A DNA stretch of 64,000 bases from Alviniconcha marisindica (lineage: Eukaryota > Mollusca > Gastropoda > Provannidae): the NCBI GenBank assembly GCA_018857735.1, contig JABMCL010002495.1:345001-409000 (forward strand), read 5' to 3'. How positions within the stretch are numbered: the first letter of the stretch is position 1; each line of letters starts with the position of its first letter. The notes beneath the pieces were generated by a model. That model searched no databases. It saw nothing but the letters and a program-made list of their open reading frames with translations, and was not told the DNA's origin. The position numbers and the translations under genes are program-made. Shown in pieces: positions 40,192 to 49,494 of the stretch.

Positions 40192-43100
40192 CACACACAC
40201 ACACGCATGCACGCACGCACGCACACCACACAAAATATATACATTACTGGTGAAGGGTTGGTAGAATGAGAAGAGAAAGGAAAACGAGAAATCAATATGC
40301 AGAAGAGGAGGTGGGTTTTCAGTTTTGACATAGAAGAAGAGAGTGAAGAAGACTGCCTAATAGAGAAAGGAAGAGAGTTCCAGATCACAGGTCCGATGTG
40401 TTGAAAGGATCTCTCCCCCAGGAACCGGGTGTTAAAAATGGATGATGAAAAAAAGAAGAGTAAAAAATCTGAATACTGTACAAGCTTCACACACATACAC
40501 ACGCGGCTCGAACGCCAAGCACACATGCACGTTGTCATAGCGGTAGATGCACACATGCTTTCAGTTATATGAAATGGAAACAACAACAAACAAACTAAAC
40601 ATCAACAAACAGAAAGGAAAAAAAAATCAACACACTCCAAATAAGCTGATCCAGCGGAAGACCGAGAAACAATTTCAATGTAAACTGCCTCATGATTTGC
40701 TCTATTTATTTTCTTTCATTTTTTTCCACCTCAGTGCTGCTGGCAGCCGAAGCCCAAGCTCCGATGCAAACCGAAGCAGTCCACCCAAACCCACACGCTC
40801 GGCGACCCTTGCGTACTCAGAGCTGGAGCTGCAGACGAGGTCGGTATTGGCCGGATCACCTCCATCCTCTGTCCCCGTCCAGCACATCGCCGACCCTTGC
40901 CAAAGCTCAGACAGGACCGACGTTGACGCGTCCGCCATCGCCGCCGACTACAAGGGCTGCCTCATCAACATCGAGCCCATGTTGGGGGCGGCGGTGAAAC
41001 CGGCCGACTTTCCACTGAACATCTTCCAGATGAACGTGACGGCCAAGACGTCCAGCTCCCCGACCGTGACAAGCGCGGCCGGAAGCCACCACGGAGATCC
41101 GCTGAAGAGCCAGCCGCCGCCGCCGAGCTACGGGGCGGACAGAATGCCCCACTTCGTCCCCGTCATCAACATTCACCACCGAGGCGTTGTCTCGGCCTCC
41201 GGCGAGGCTACGGCCATCGCGGGGAACTCCGCGTGTCCTTCGGCAGCCAGTGCTGAGCCCCCGCCGCCGCCGCCGCCTCCAGCGCCAGACTCCGTGCCCC
41301 TGTTTCTGCCGCGCTTGCTGTCTTCCCCCATCGTTCCTGCCGCTGTGCCGGCAGGGGGCGTGGGCGTGGGCGTGGGCGTGGCCGGGCAGCAGGCCTTGCT
41401 GCCTGCCGCCGATGGAGTGGCTGCTTCAGCAGCGATGTCCGACGCTGAGCAGAGAAGCACCACCACCACCACCGCCGCCGCCGCCGCCGCCCTCGCCCTT
41501 CAGCAGCTGGGTAGCCAGGTGCCAGCGCAGGCGGATTCTGTTGCCGCGCTCTCTTCGACGTCTGCAAAATCGCGCCCGAGTCTGAAGGTTAGTTGGTCAG
41601 CTCCATAGCCAGACGCCAGCGTATACGGATCCCGGTCTTGCAGCTCTCTTCGGCGTCAAGAGCGAAACCGTGTCCAGGCCAGGTCTGAAGGTTAGTTAGT
41701 CGGTCAGTTTCGCTCTCATCCTCTAGAAGCTGGGTAGCCAGACGCCAACGCAGACGGATCTCGGTGTTGGAGCTCTCTTCGGCGTCTAGTGCAAAACCGC
41801 GCCCAAGTCTGAAGCCGGTTAGTTGGTTAGTTCCGCTCTCACTCTCCAGCGGCCTGGGTAGATGGCAGCGCAGACGGTGTTGCAGCGCTCTCTTCGGCGT
41901 CTAGTGCGAAACCGCGCCCAGGTCTGAAGGTTAGTTTCGTTCTCACCCTCTAGAAGCTGGGTAGCCAGACAGATGCCAGCGCAGACGTAGACGGATCCTG
42001 TTGCGGCCCTCTCTCTTCGGCGCCCAAATCTGAAGGTTAGTTAGTTGGTTAGTTCAGGCGTGGGAATTGATTCCAAAGAAAAAACTCTGAAAACACCAAA
42101 TCGCAAGTCAAAACCTTGCTCACACTTCTGGACACTGACAATTAACATAATCAACAGCAAGATAATTAATGCAACCAAGTCAAAAACGGTCAATGGGAAG
42201 CACGTTCCAATTAAACCAATGACACTGTTTGCATAAGTCCATGTCTTCGTCGTTCGCTCAGAGAGGTAGCTTGGACCGTATGCCGTTGTATGCTGGAAGT
42301 TCGCCACTGGGCCATACAGTCCGTTTAAATAATAATTATATGGTTTAACAAAGAATAAAGATTAAGGTCTGCAAAGACTGTATTAACCAAATGTGGGTAG
42401 GCATAATCTGAATCCTCTGTCTATAGTTGTTTGAGTCTGAAACAGAACGTGGCCGAGAGCGCTCGTGCAGAATCAACACTCAAGGGAGTTAACTAGCGCT
42501 CGAAATACGCCACAAACACAGCAAAGACCCAACTTGCCTGCAGTATTGCATGCGGTTGGTTGGTTGAAGCGTTGCTTTACGTCCACAAAAACGGTAGGTT
42601 TATTAGGGACGGGAGCCCAGGACGTCCACCTGAATGACATGAGAGTAAATACAAGGTACATAAACTCCGCCAGAGATACATCAGTCCACAGGGTTTGTGT
42701 ACTTTGTTGTTGTATTTGTGTGAAGTCTTTCGAGCGCCAGTTACCTCCCTTGTGTGTTGATCTAGTTGTCTGAGTTCGACTTGTTCGCGTGTTCGTTCTC
42801 AGTCGCTGCACGTTATCAAAGACAGGATTCTCTCTGTACCCTGTGTCGCAGAGCGGCCGGAAATGCAGGGTGGCTCAGACGCAGACCTCCGCCACCGACC
42901 TGCCAACAGTCAGCAGCAAAGCCCACGGAGCCGTCACAGCAGCCAGAGAAACAGCAAACACGGTCCGGACACCCAGCCTTGTTCAGACCACCACCACAAA
43001 CACCACCACGACCACAACCAACACCAACACCAACACCACCAACACCTCCCTGACCAAAAATACCCTTTCAGTGCCGACGACGACAACGACGACGACGACA

Positions 43101-43666
43101 GCCAGCAGCCAGGCGAGCAGCACTAGCACCCCCAACATCTGCCTGTCCAAGCTGCTGGGGCAGCCGAGCGTCTCCTACCACCTCCCTGCCGGCCAGTTCA
43201 TCGACAACCGCAACTGCATCGTGGGTGGCGGTGGTGGTGGTGGTGGTGGTGGTGGTAGGACCAAGCCCGCGTCAGCCTCGGCAGAGAAGGAGGGGCCGTA
43301 CGGCAGCGCCGGGGCCATGAGCGTCGGCGGGAAAGTCTCCAGCGCCGCCGCGAAGCTTCGACTGCTGTCCACGCAGGCCGGGGGCGACAGCAAGGCCGTC
43401 GGCTCCACCCGCCGCGCCGGATACGGCGGCGGAGCGGGACTGAAGGCCGCTGCCACGACGACGGTGACGGCCAAGCTGGGGTCGCTGTCCGTGCAGACGC
43501 CAGCCGCCGAGCAGAGGCGGGAGGCCAGGAGCACGACGACAACGACGACGGTGCTGAAGTTCTCCTCCTCCTCCTCCTCCTCCTCCTCGTCGACCAGGTC
43601 CGGGGAAAGCGGCGCCAGCAAGACCCTGGCTCTGTCCAAGATCCTGCCGGTCCCCAAACTTGTCGC

Positions 43667-43702
<36 letters not shown>

Positions 43703-43914
43703 GACGTCCGGCACCGCGCCCGGCCAGAAAGCGGACACGGTGTCTTTCGACAAGCAGGTGCAGGTCGGCCAGAGGCAGGTCTCCAAGAAGCCCAAGACAC
43801 CAGCGGCGCACAGCAGCAGACAGCCAGGCGGCCAGGCGTCTCAGTCAGGGAGTCGCCAGCACGCGCAGGAACCGCCAGCGAACCCGAGGCGGGACTGGCA
43901 AAAGTCCTCTGCGG

Positions 43915-43946
<32 letters not shown>

Positions 43947-44921
43947 GGTGCCGAAACCGAGCCGCCAGCCAGCCGAGACGAAGGTCGGGACTCGCAGGTT
44001 GTCGGTCAGAGGGCGCACAAGAACCAGTCGACCCGACAACAGGAGACGACCACGAAGCTGCCACGGCCCGGTCAGCACCAGCAGAGTCAGAAGCCGCCGC
44101 TGACGACGGTGACCCTGTCCGGAGGAGGGGGCAAGCCGCTGAGCGGCAAGGCGGTGGCATCAGCAACAGCGGCAGGAGGAGGAGCAGCAGGCAGGCACAA
44201 GGTGCACGTGGTGGAGGTGTCGCTGGGGACGACCCACAGCCTCTCCACCTTCCCCTACATCCAGCAGATCCTGCTCCCCGACGGCCAGGTGTCCACCATC
44301 GCGCACAACTCGCCCGGCGAAGGGCAGGCGTGTGCGGCGGCGGCAACGCACCAAACCCCGCCGCCAGAACCCAGCGAGTCCACCAAAGCCTCCTCCGCCA
44401 CCACCTCCATCTCCTCCTCGCTGGGCAAGCCGCCTGCAAGCACCGGCAGTCTGCACGCGGGGAAGGCCCCGGCCACCAGACCCACCGCGGCTTCGGTTTT
44501 GCCACGCAGCCAGGTCCAGCTCTCCGTGTCAATCCAAACCTCGTCCGCCAAGCTGGGCGGCAACACCGCGGGCGGCAAAAAACGGAAGCTCGCGGCCGGC
44601 GCATGCCCGCTGCCCTGCTGCTCCCCACCGGGCCTCGCGGCTGTCGCGGCGGCGGTCGAAGCGACCCGCTCCCCAGCCGCGGCTACGCTTCTGCCGACAG
44701 GCCGCGCGGAGACGGGAGCGGAGGAGGCGGAGAGAGGGGAGGGCGGCAAAGTGCCCGGACACTCCGCCGCGGCGCTGACGGCGGGAATGCCCCAAGCACC
44801 GCCCGAGGCACCCGCCGCTGGAGGCAGCCGAGGAGGAAAGGGAAAACGGAAGCGGTCCGCGTCCTCCAGCGCTGCGAGACCCGCCGTCAAGAAGTGTAAC
44901 AAGGAAAACAGCGCTGCCTAA
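38927..44921 (+). CDS. Unrecognised 1060-aa protein with conserved-looking N-terminus and low-complexity basic C-terminus, 4 coding exons
   Basis: Coding exons: 38927-39076, 40020-40129, 40735-41587, 42852-44921 (3183 nt). The first two junctions keep phase; the exon 3/4 join keeps phase only with the acceptor at 42851 (tcgcag/AGC). The start has a good context (GCCATGG) and an in-frame TAG 9 nt upstream. Residues 1-86 look globular/helical (NIIPFLGLMNILEVKYLHMP, then RRYLKVLLAREPDLAQCLLN). The rest is Ser/Thr/Ala/Pro-rich, with poly-Pro, Val-Gly, poly-Thr/Asn, poly-Gly (about 43224), poly-Ser (43562), poly-Ala (43662) and poly-Gln (43918) runs encoded by near-pure triplet repeats. Ordered islands remain: LINIEPMLGAAVKPADFPLN, ICLSKLLGQPSVSYHLPAGQ, VVEVSLGTTHSLSTFPYIQQ. 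The end is basic (KRKRSAS, AVKKCNKEN), suggesting a nuclear protein. I do not recognise the family; a transcription or chromatin scaffold is only a guess. Exons 3-4 are far more GC-rich than the AT-rich surroundings. Confidence 0.7.
39357..39469 (+). repeat. (AC)n tract in intron 1 of the unnamed gene
   Basis: About 110 bp of AC with a few TAC/TGAC variants, 280 nt after the exon 1 donor. Complementary to the (GT)n tract at the end of the same intron. Confidence 0.97.
39899..40012 (+). repeat. (GT)n tract abutting the exon 2 acceptor of the unnamed gene
   Basis: Pure GT from about 39944 to 40010, then GACGTGTAG and exon 2. No pyrimidine-rich tract lies between the repeat and the AG. Confidence 0.97.
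40133..40230 (+). repeat. (CA)n tract starting at the exon 2 donor of the unnamed gene
   Basis: The donor GTAA is followed directly by about 95 bp of CA with CGCA variants at the end. It coincides with the 3' TG tail of the - strand LINE relic. Confidence 0.97.
40231..40470 (-). mobile_element. LINE 3'-end relic in intron 2 of the unnamed gene
   Basis: The - strand reads FLGERSFQHIGPVIWNSLPF, then SSSMSKLKTHLLF, the C-terminus of a CR1/L2-like reverse transcriptase. Its 3' TG tract appears on the + strand as the CA tract next to the exon 2 donor. Confidence 0.8.
41506..42055 (+). repeat. Tandem array of the exon 3 end plus donor, about 5 copies
   Basis: Unit of about 100-115 bp: GGGTAGCCAG-CGCCAGCGCA, GACGGATCC, CTCTCTTCGGCGTCTAGTGC, CGCGCCCAGGTCTGAAGGTT, AGT. 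The first copy is the real exon 3 end (CTGAAG/gttagt at 41587); CTGAAG/gttagt recurs with GT at 41691, 41930 and 42036, with a variant at 41817. Confidence 0.9.
42472..42762. mobile_element. 291-bp TIR element in intron 3 of the unnamed gene
   Basis: ATCAACACTCAAGGGAGTTA, ACTAGCGCTCGAAA at the left is mirrored at the right by TTTCGAGCGCCAGTTACCTC, CCTTGTGTGTTGAT. It carries inside it the dispersed TTTACGTCCACAAAAACGGT motif. It ends about 90 bp before the exon 4 acceptor. Confidence 0.85.
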
Positions 44922-45590
44922 GACTGATTAAGAGCTTTTTGCGGCGAGACCGGCCGTCAGGAAGTGTAACAAGGAAAACAGCGCTGCCTAAGACTGATTA
45001 AGAGCTTTTTGCGGCGAGACCCGTCGTCAAGAAGTGTAACAAGGAAAACAGCGCTGCCTAAGACTGATTAAGAGCTTTTTGCGGCGAGACCCGTCGTCAA
45101 GAAGTGTAACAAGGAAAACAGCGCTGCCTAAGACTGATTAAGAGCTTTTTGCGGCGAGACCGGCCATCAAGAAGTGTAACAAGGAAAACAGCGCTGCCTA
45201 AGACTGATTAAGAGCTTTTTGCGGCGAGACCCGTCGTCAAGAAGTGTAACAAGGAAAACAGCGCTGCCTAAGACTGATTAAGAGCTTTTTGCGGCGAGAC
45301 CCGTCGTCAAGAAGTGTAACAAGGAAGAGAGCTTTTTGCGGCGAGACCCGTCGTCAAGAAGTGTAACGAGGAAGAGAGCTTTTTGCGGCGAGACCCGTCG
45401 TCAAGAAGTGTAACAAGGAAGAGAGCTTTTTGCGGCGAGACCCGTCGTCAAGAAGTGTAACGAGGAAGAGAGCTTTTTGCGGCGAGACCCGTCGCCAAGA
45501 AGTGTAACGAGGAAGAGAGCTTTTTGCGGCGAGGCCGGCCGTCAAGAAGTGTAACAAGGAAAACAGCGCTGCCTAAGACTAAGAGCTTTC
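44874..45590 (+). repeat. Tandem array of the CDS end and stop codon of the unnamed gene
   Basis: Six 70-bp periods (44874 to 45294), then five 47-bp periods (to 45529) in which the AACAGCGCTGCCTAAGACTG part is deleted, then a final fuller copy. The unit includes the codons for KKCNKENSAA and the TAA. The first copy is the genuine C-terminus; the rest lie in the 3' UTR. Confidence 0.95.
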
Positions 45591-46657
45591 TTTCTTTCAT
45601 GGTGCTTGCTCTACGTCCGCAGAAACCCTATGGTTTTTTAGGGGCGAAGGAAGAAGAAGAATGGGACTGGGAATGAGAACCCAGGCCCAAGAATGGGATT
45701 GGGAATGAGGACCCAGGCCCAAGAATGGGATTGGAAATGAGAACCCAGGCCCACTTCCCTGTTCACTGCACAGCTCCTGAGCTCCGGCCTAAGAGTGCAT
45801 TTCTGGGTATATTTATATATTGTATATCCACCCGCTGTTGTAATTTGGTGCTAAAAACAAAAACAAAACAAAAAAACAGGGGATGGAGTGGAGTGGGGGA
45901 AGGGGTTCTAGGAAAACGAATTTAGGCAGTTGACTGCAACAAACTGGAATGGATTTATACATATAGTGTGTGTGCTCTTGACTCGCTTGAAAGAAACACA
46001 AGTCTTTGCGCATAATATAATCATCAGTGCTCTTGGCCCCAACCATCTACCTATCGTATTGTCTTGACATTCGGATTTTCTGGGATATACTATGCAATTA
46101 CTTTCAAACTCTGCATGGTTGTATTAATGTTTTTGTTGTGTTTTTTGTATGTGTGGATTGTGGTATTTTTTTTAATATTTAGTATTATTTTGTTAATGTT
46201 TTTGTTGTTGTTTCCTTGCACTGCACTTTGTACCAGTTTCAGTGATCTGGACTGGTAAGATCACAGCAGCATCATAGTTAAACAAATTTCTTTTTAAAAC
46301 GTTTTTCCGACTAAGTTCAAATTTTGTATGCTTGTGAAGATCATGCACATCATTTTGTGACTGGTGTGATAATTGTCATTTTTAACACTTCACAAGATAT
46401 TTAAAACTTTGCATGATTACAGCCTGTGTTAAGCTTTACTCATGCGTACCTTTGTTTAAACTCACAGCAGTATTAAAACTGACATTTTAAGTCGCAGGTT
46501 TTTTATAACATCTCATCCAATTTGAGTTCAAACTTAGCATGGCTGTTCTTTTTGTTTGATTGTTTGTTTGTTTGTTGAAAAGCAGTTATACATTTTCAGC
46601 AAATCAAGCAGATTATGCTATTTTCACATGTACTATTTTTACATGTATTCAAGGAAA

Positions 46658-46663
46658 AATAAA
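46658..46663 (+). promoter_or_regulatory. Candidate polyadenylation signal of the unnamed gene
   Basis: AATAAA about 1.7 kb after the stop; other weaker candidates exist. Low support. Confidence 0.25.
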
Positions 46664-47807
46664 CATTTCCAGCTTTGGTTAAACCTGGCTTTTGGTTATT
46701 CCTTGGATGCTGTATGAGAAAAGTCTTTCACATTTTGTTTGATCATAGCCTCTATTAATCTTTACCCAATCACTGATAAGTTTTGTTGATCTGGACCTAA
46801 TTTTGTGCTCTGAGTAGAGTGAGAAATATGAAAGATGCATTGTTTTTTTCACCAATTTCTGATTTAGAGTTCAAAAGTACAATTGTGAGATCTAGAAGTG
46901 ATCATGCTGTCAATGGCTGTCATGTACTTACAGGAAATAGCCTTTTCAAATATTTCCCCAATGAGTAGAAGACATCAGCACAAAAACCAACAGTAAAGGC
47001 AAAAAAAAAAAAAAACCCAAAAAACAAAGGGAGTTAAGCAGTGTTCAAACAATGTCACAAGAACACAATTCCAAAGACCTGATTCGCCTATGGTAACTCT
47101 CGCCTGGCATGCGAGTATATACAACTTTTACAAGGTATAGAAAATCAACAGAAAGTACTTTGAAATCAAATACCCTGTTGATTTTACATCAAATTTAGAA
47201 AGCTAGTTTCATGAGAAGCAATCACTAGCAATAGATGTACAAGACAGTCAAGTCAAGTGTCTCAACTGGCCTGACACCCTCTGTGACATCTTTGATGTTT
47301 TTGATGTCCAAGAGACTGAAGTGTGCAATAGGTGAGCAATGCCATTTGATGGTGTTTGTACATTTACTGCATGACCTAGCTGAACTGATTGTCACAGACA
47401 CAAAAAGCTGTTTCTAAATTGAATATAAAATCACATCGGGTCATTTCAGAACAAAATCCTTCTTGAGAAAGTTATTTTATTTCATTCCAAGAGAAACAAT
47501 GCTAAAATTTGTGCTTCCCTTTCTCTTCTTTTTTCTTTCTTGTTTGTTGGGACATGTGTGTCTATGTGTGTGTCAGTGCATATCAGACACTGTCAATTGT
47601 CTTTAGAAACTGCAAGTTTATTTAAACTGTACCAGCTCAAACTAGAATCAGTGACTGTGACCCTTTTTCATGACCTGAAGTAAAGATGGTAAGAAGTATT
47701 TTACAACAAGCAATACAAGTCAGCTGAATGGGAGTCAACAGAACATGGCCAAAAAAACCCCAGAAAACACTGAAACAAGAATGACTGCTAGCATTCTGAA
47801 ACAAGAC

Positions 47808-48239
47808 CCAAGCACATAAAAGGTTAAAAAGAACATTTATTTAATATGACACAGACACAAAATCTGCAAATTTTCAGGGTAATCCCCTTTGTCAAGCTGT
47901 GACACTTCAACAACAGTTAAATGGTTAAAAGCGATGAAAAATGAGACGAGAAATGAAATAATTTATCTGTTTTTGGTTGAGTTGTCGTTTTCTTGTTCAG
48001 TGCCTGGAAGAATGTTGAAGAACATTTGAATGAAGAACATTCTTCCAAGCATTGGACAAGAAAACAACAGCTCAACCAAAAAAAGATAAGTTATTTTGTT
48101 TCTCATCTCATTTTTCATCATTTTTAACTGTTGTTTAAGTGTTGTTTTGTAGCTTGACAAAGAGGATTACCCTGAAAATTTGCAGATTGTGTCTGTGTCA
48201 TAATAAATAAGCGTTCTTTTGAACCTTTTATGTGTTTGA
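47808..48239. mobile_element. Foldback MITE (long hairpin), copy 1
   Basis: Two arms of about 205 bp are inverted copies: ACATAAAAGGTTAAAAAGAA ... AAATTTTCAGGGTAATCCCC versus GGATTACCCTGAAAATTTGC ... GTTCTTTTGAACCTTTTATG. They are separated by a loop of about 20 bp near 48020. Left-side homology with copy 2 begins about 35 bp earlier (GACTGCTAGCATTCT). Confidence 0.88.
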
Positions 48240-48586
48240 ACACACAATAGATCTCTTGGCAGAAGGGGGGATGGGGGTGGGGTGGGAAGTACATGAAATG
48301 GTTGATCCCTGCCCCCGCATTCTAACCTCTATCAGTAGGGTGACTACCTGATACAAATTACAGTGACAAAATATTCGAAGAGCATTTCTTTTATTCTGTT
48401 GTAGCACAAACTGCAGTGTACAGTCACAATGTACATGTCACATAATTATAGCGGCAATGGTGACGTTAGCACCACATTTTGTATGGTAAACCCTTTAAGT
48501 TTGTGTTACTGACAGAACCACATTTTGTATGTTAAACCCTATAAGTGGATGTTACTGACAGAGTTAAGATGTTCACTGTATTTGGT

Positions 48587-48979
48587 TTAACCCTTTCACT
48601 GCCATGCTTGACACGCTGTCACTCGGAAAACTACCAGCAAAAGTGCCAAATTTTCTGCCCCCTTCGCATGAGCACAGGAAAGAGTTTCTATCAAAATGCA
48701 CAGTACTGAAAGTAGATTTGTTACAGGACCATCAAATAGATTTCTATCAAAATGCACAGTACTGAAAGTAGATTTGTTACAGGACCATCAAACAGATTTC
48801 TATCAAAATGCACAGTACTGAAAGTAGATTTGTTACAGGACCATCAAACAGATTTCTATCAAAATGCACAGTACTGAAAGTAGATTTGTTACAGGACCAT
48901 CAAACAGACTCTTTGGAGGCGTGCATGTGTGCACTCTTCAGCCTGGAACTGTTACAGGCTGGGGCAGTGTAGGGGTTAA
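48587..48979. mobile_element. TTAA-flanked MITE, copy 2, internally expanded
   Basis: TTAACCCTTTCACTGCC at the left and GGGGCAGTGTAGGGGTTAA at the right. A 56-bp internal unit (TTTCTATCAAAATGCACAGT, ACTGAAAGTAGATTTGTTAC, AGGACCATCAAACAGA) is repeated four times, which explains its larger size. Confidence 0.82.
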
Positions 48980-49059
48980 TGACTTATATTTTGTGCAATT
49001 TTGTTGAAACAGAAACATTAAAGGAATTTTCTTTTATACAAAAGTCCTGTCAGGCAGAT

Positions 49060-49197
49060 TTAACATTCATGCTGCATATGAAGTGGCAATTAGGTTGCAA
49101 CTGTTCATCTCTGAAAACAAAACAATACTGAACATTCACGCTGCACATGAAGCAGCAGTCAGGTGGCAATTGTCCGTTACTGAAAACAAAACCATAC
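49060..49197 (+). repeat. 73-bp direct duplication
   Basis: ACATTCATGCTGCATATGAA / ACATTCACGCTGCACATGAA and CTGAAAACAAAAC occur twice. Intergenic. Confidence 0.75.
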
Positions 49198-49255
49198 AAT
49201 CTTGGTGTTTGGCTGTACTGCACTTTCAACACTCAGTCCACTCTCTTCCACAAAA

Positions 49256-49494
49256 TCAACTTATTCAATGATAAATTAAATGGTCCCTAAATAATCTTGT
49301 TAAACTTAACGAGAGAAAAACAAATTATCTCCCCAGTGACAACGGGTGATAAGAAAGACAGAAAAAGAACAAAACTTATTCAATGATAAATTAAATGGTC
49401 CCTAAATAATCTTGTTAAACTTAACGAGAGAAAAACAAATTATCTCCCCAGTGACAACGGGTGATAAGAAAGACAGAAAAAGAACAAAACTGAA
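49256..49494 (+). repeat. 119-bp perfect or near-perfect tandem duplication
   Basis: CTTATTCAATGATAAATTAA through AAGACAGAAAAAGAACAAAA occurs twice without visible change, so it is very recent or an assembly artefact. Confidence 0.9.

Noticed and set aside
42789..42851. Extension of unnamed-gene exon 4 upstream to 42789
   Set aside because: There is no ATG at 42789 and the extension does not connect in phase with exon 3; the acceptor at 42851 does.
43175..44902. Long antisense open frames (up to 476 aa) across 43.2-44.9 kb on the - strand
   Set aside because: They are mirror frames of the GC-rich, stop-poor coding exon 4; their products are Arg/Pro/His runs from triplet repeats with no motif, start context or splice logic.
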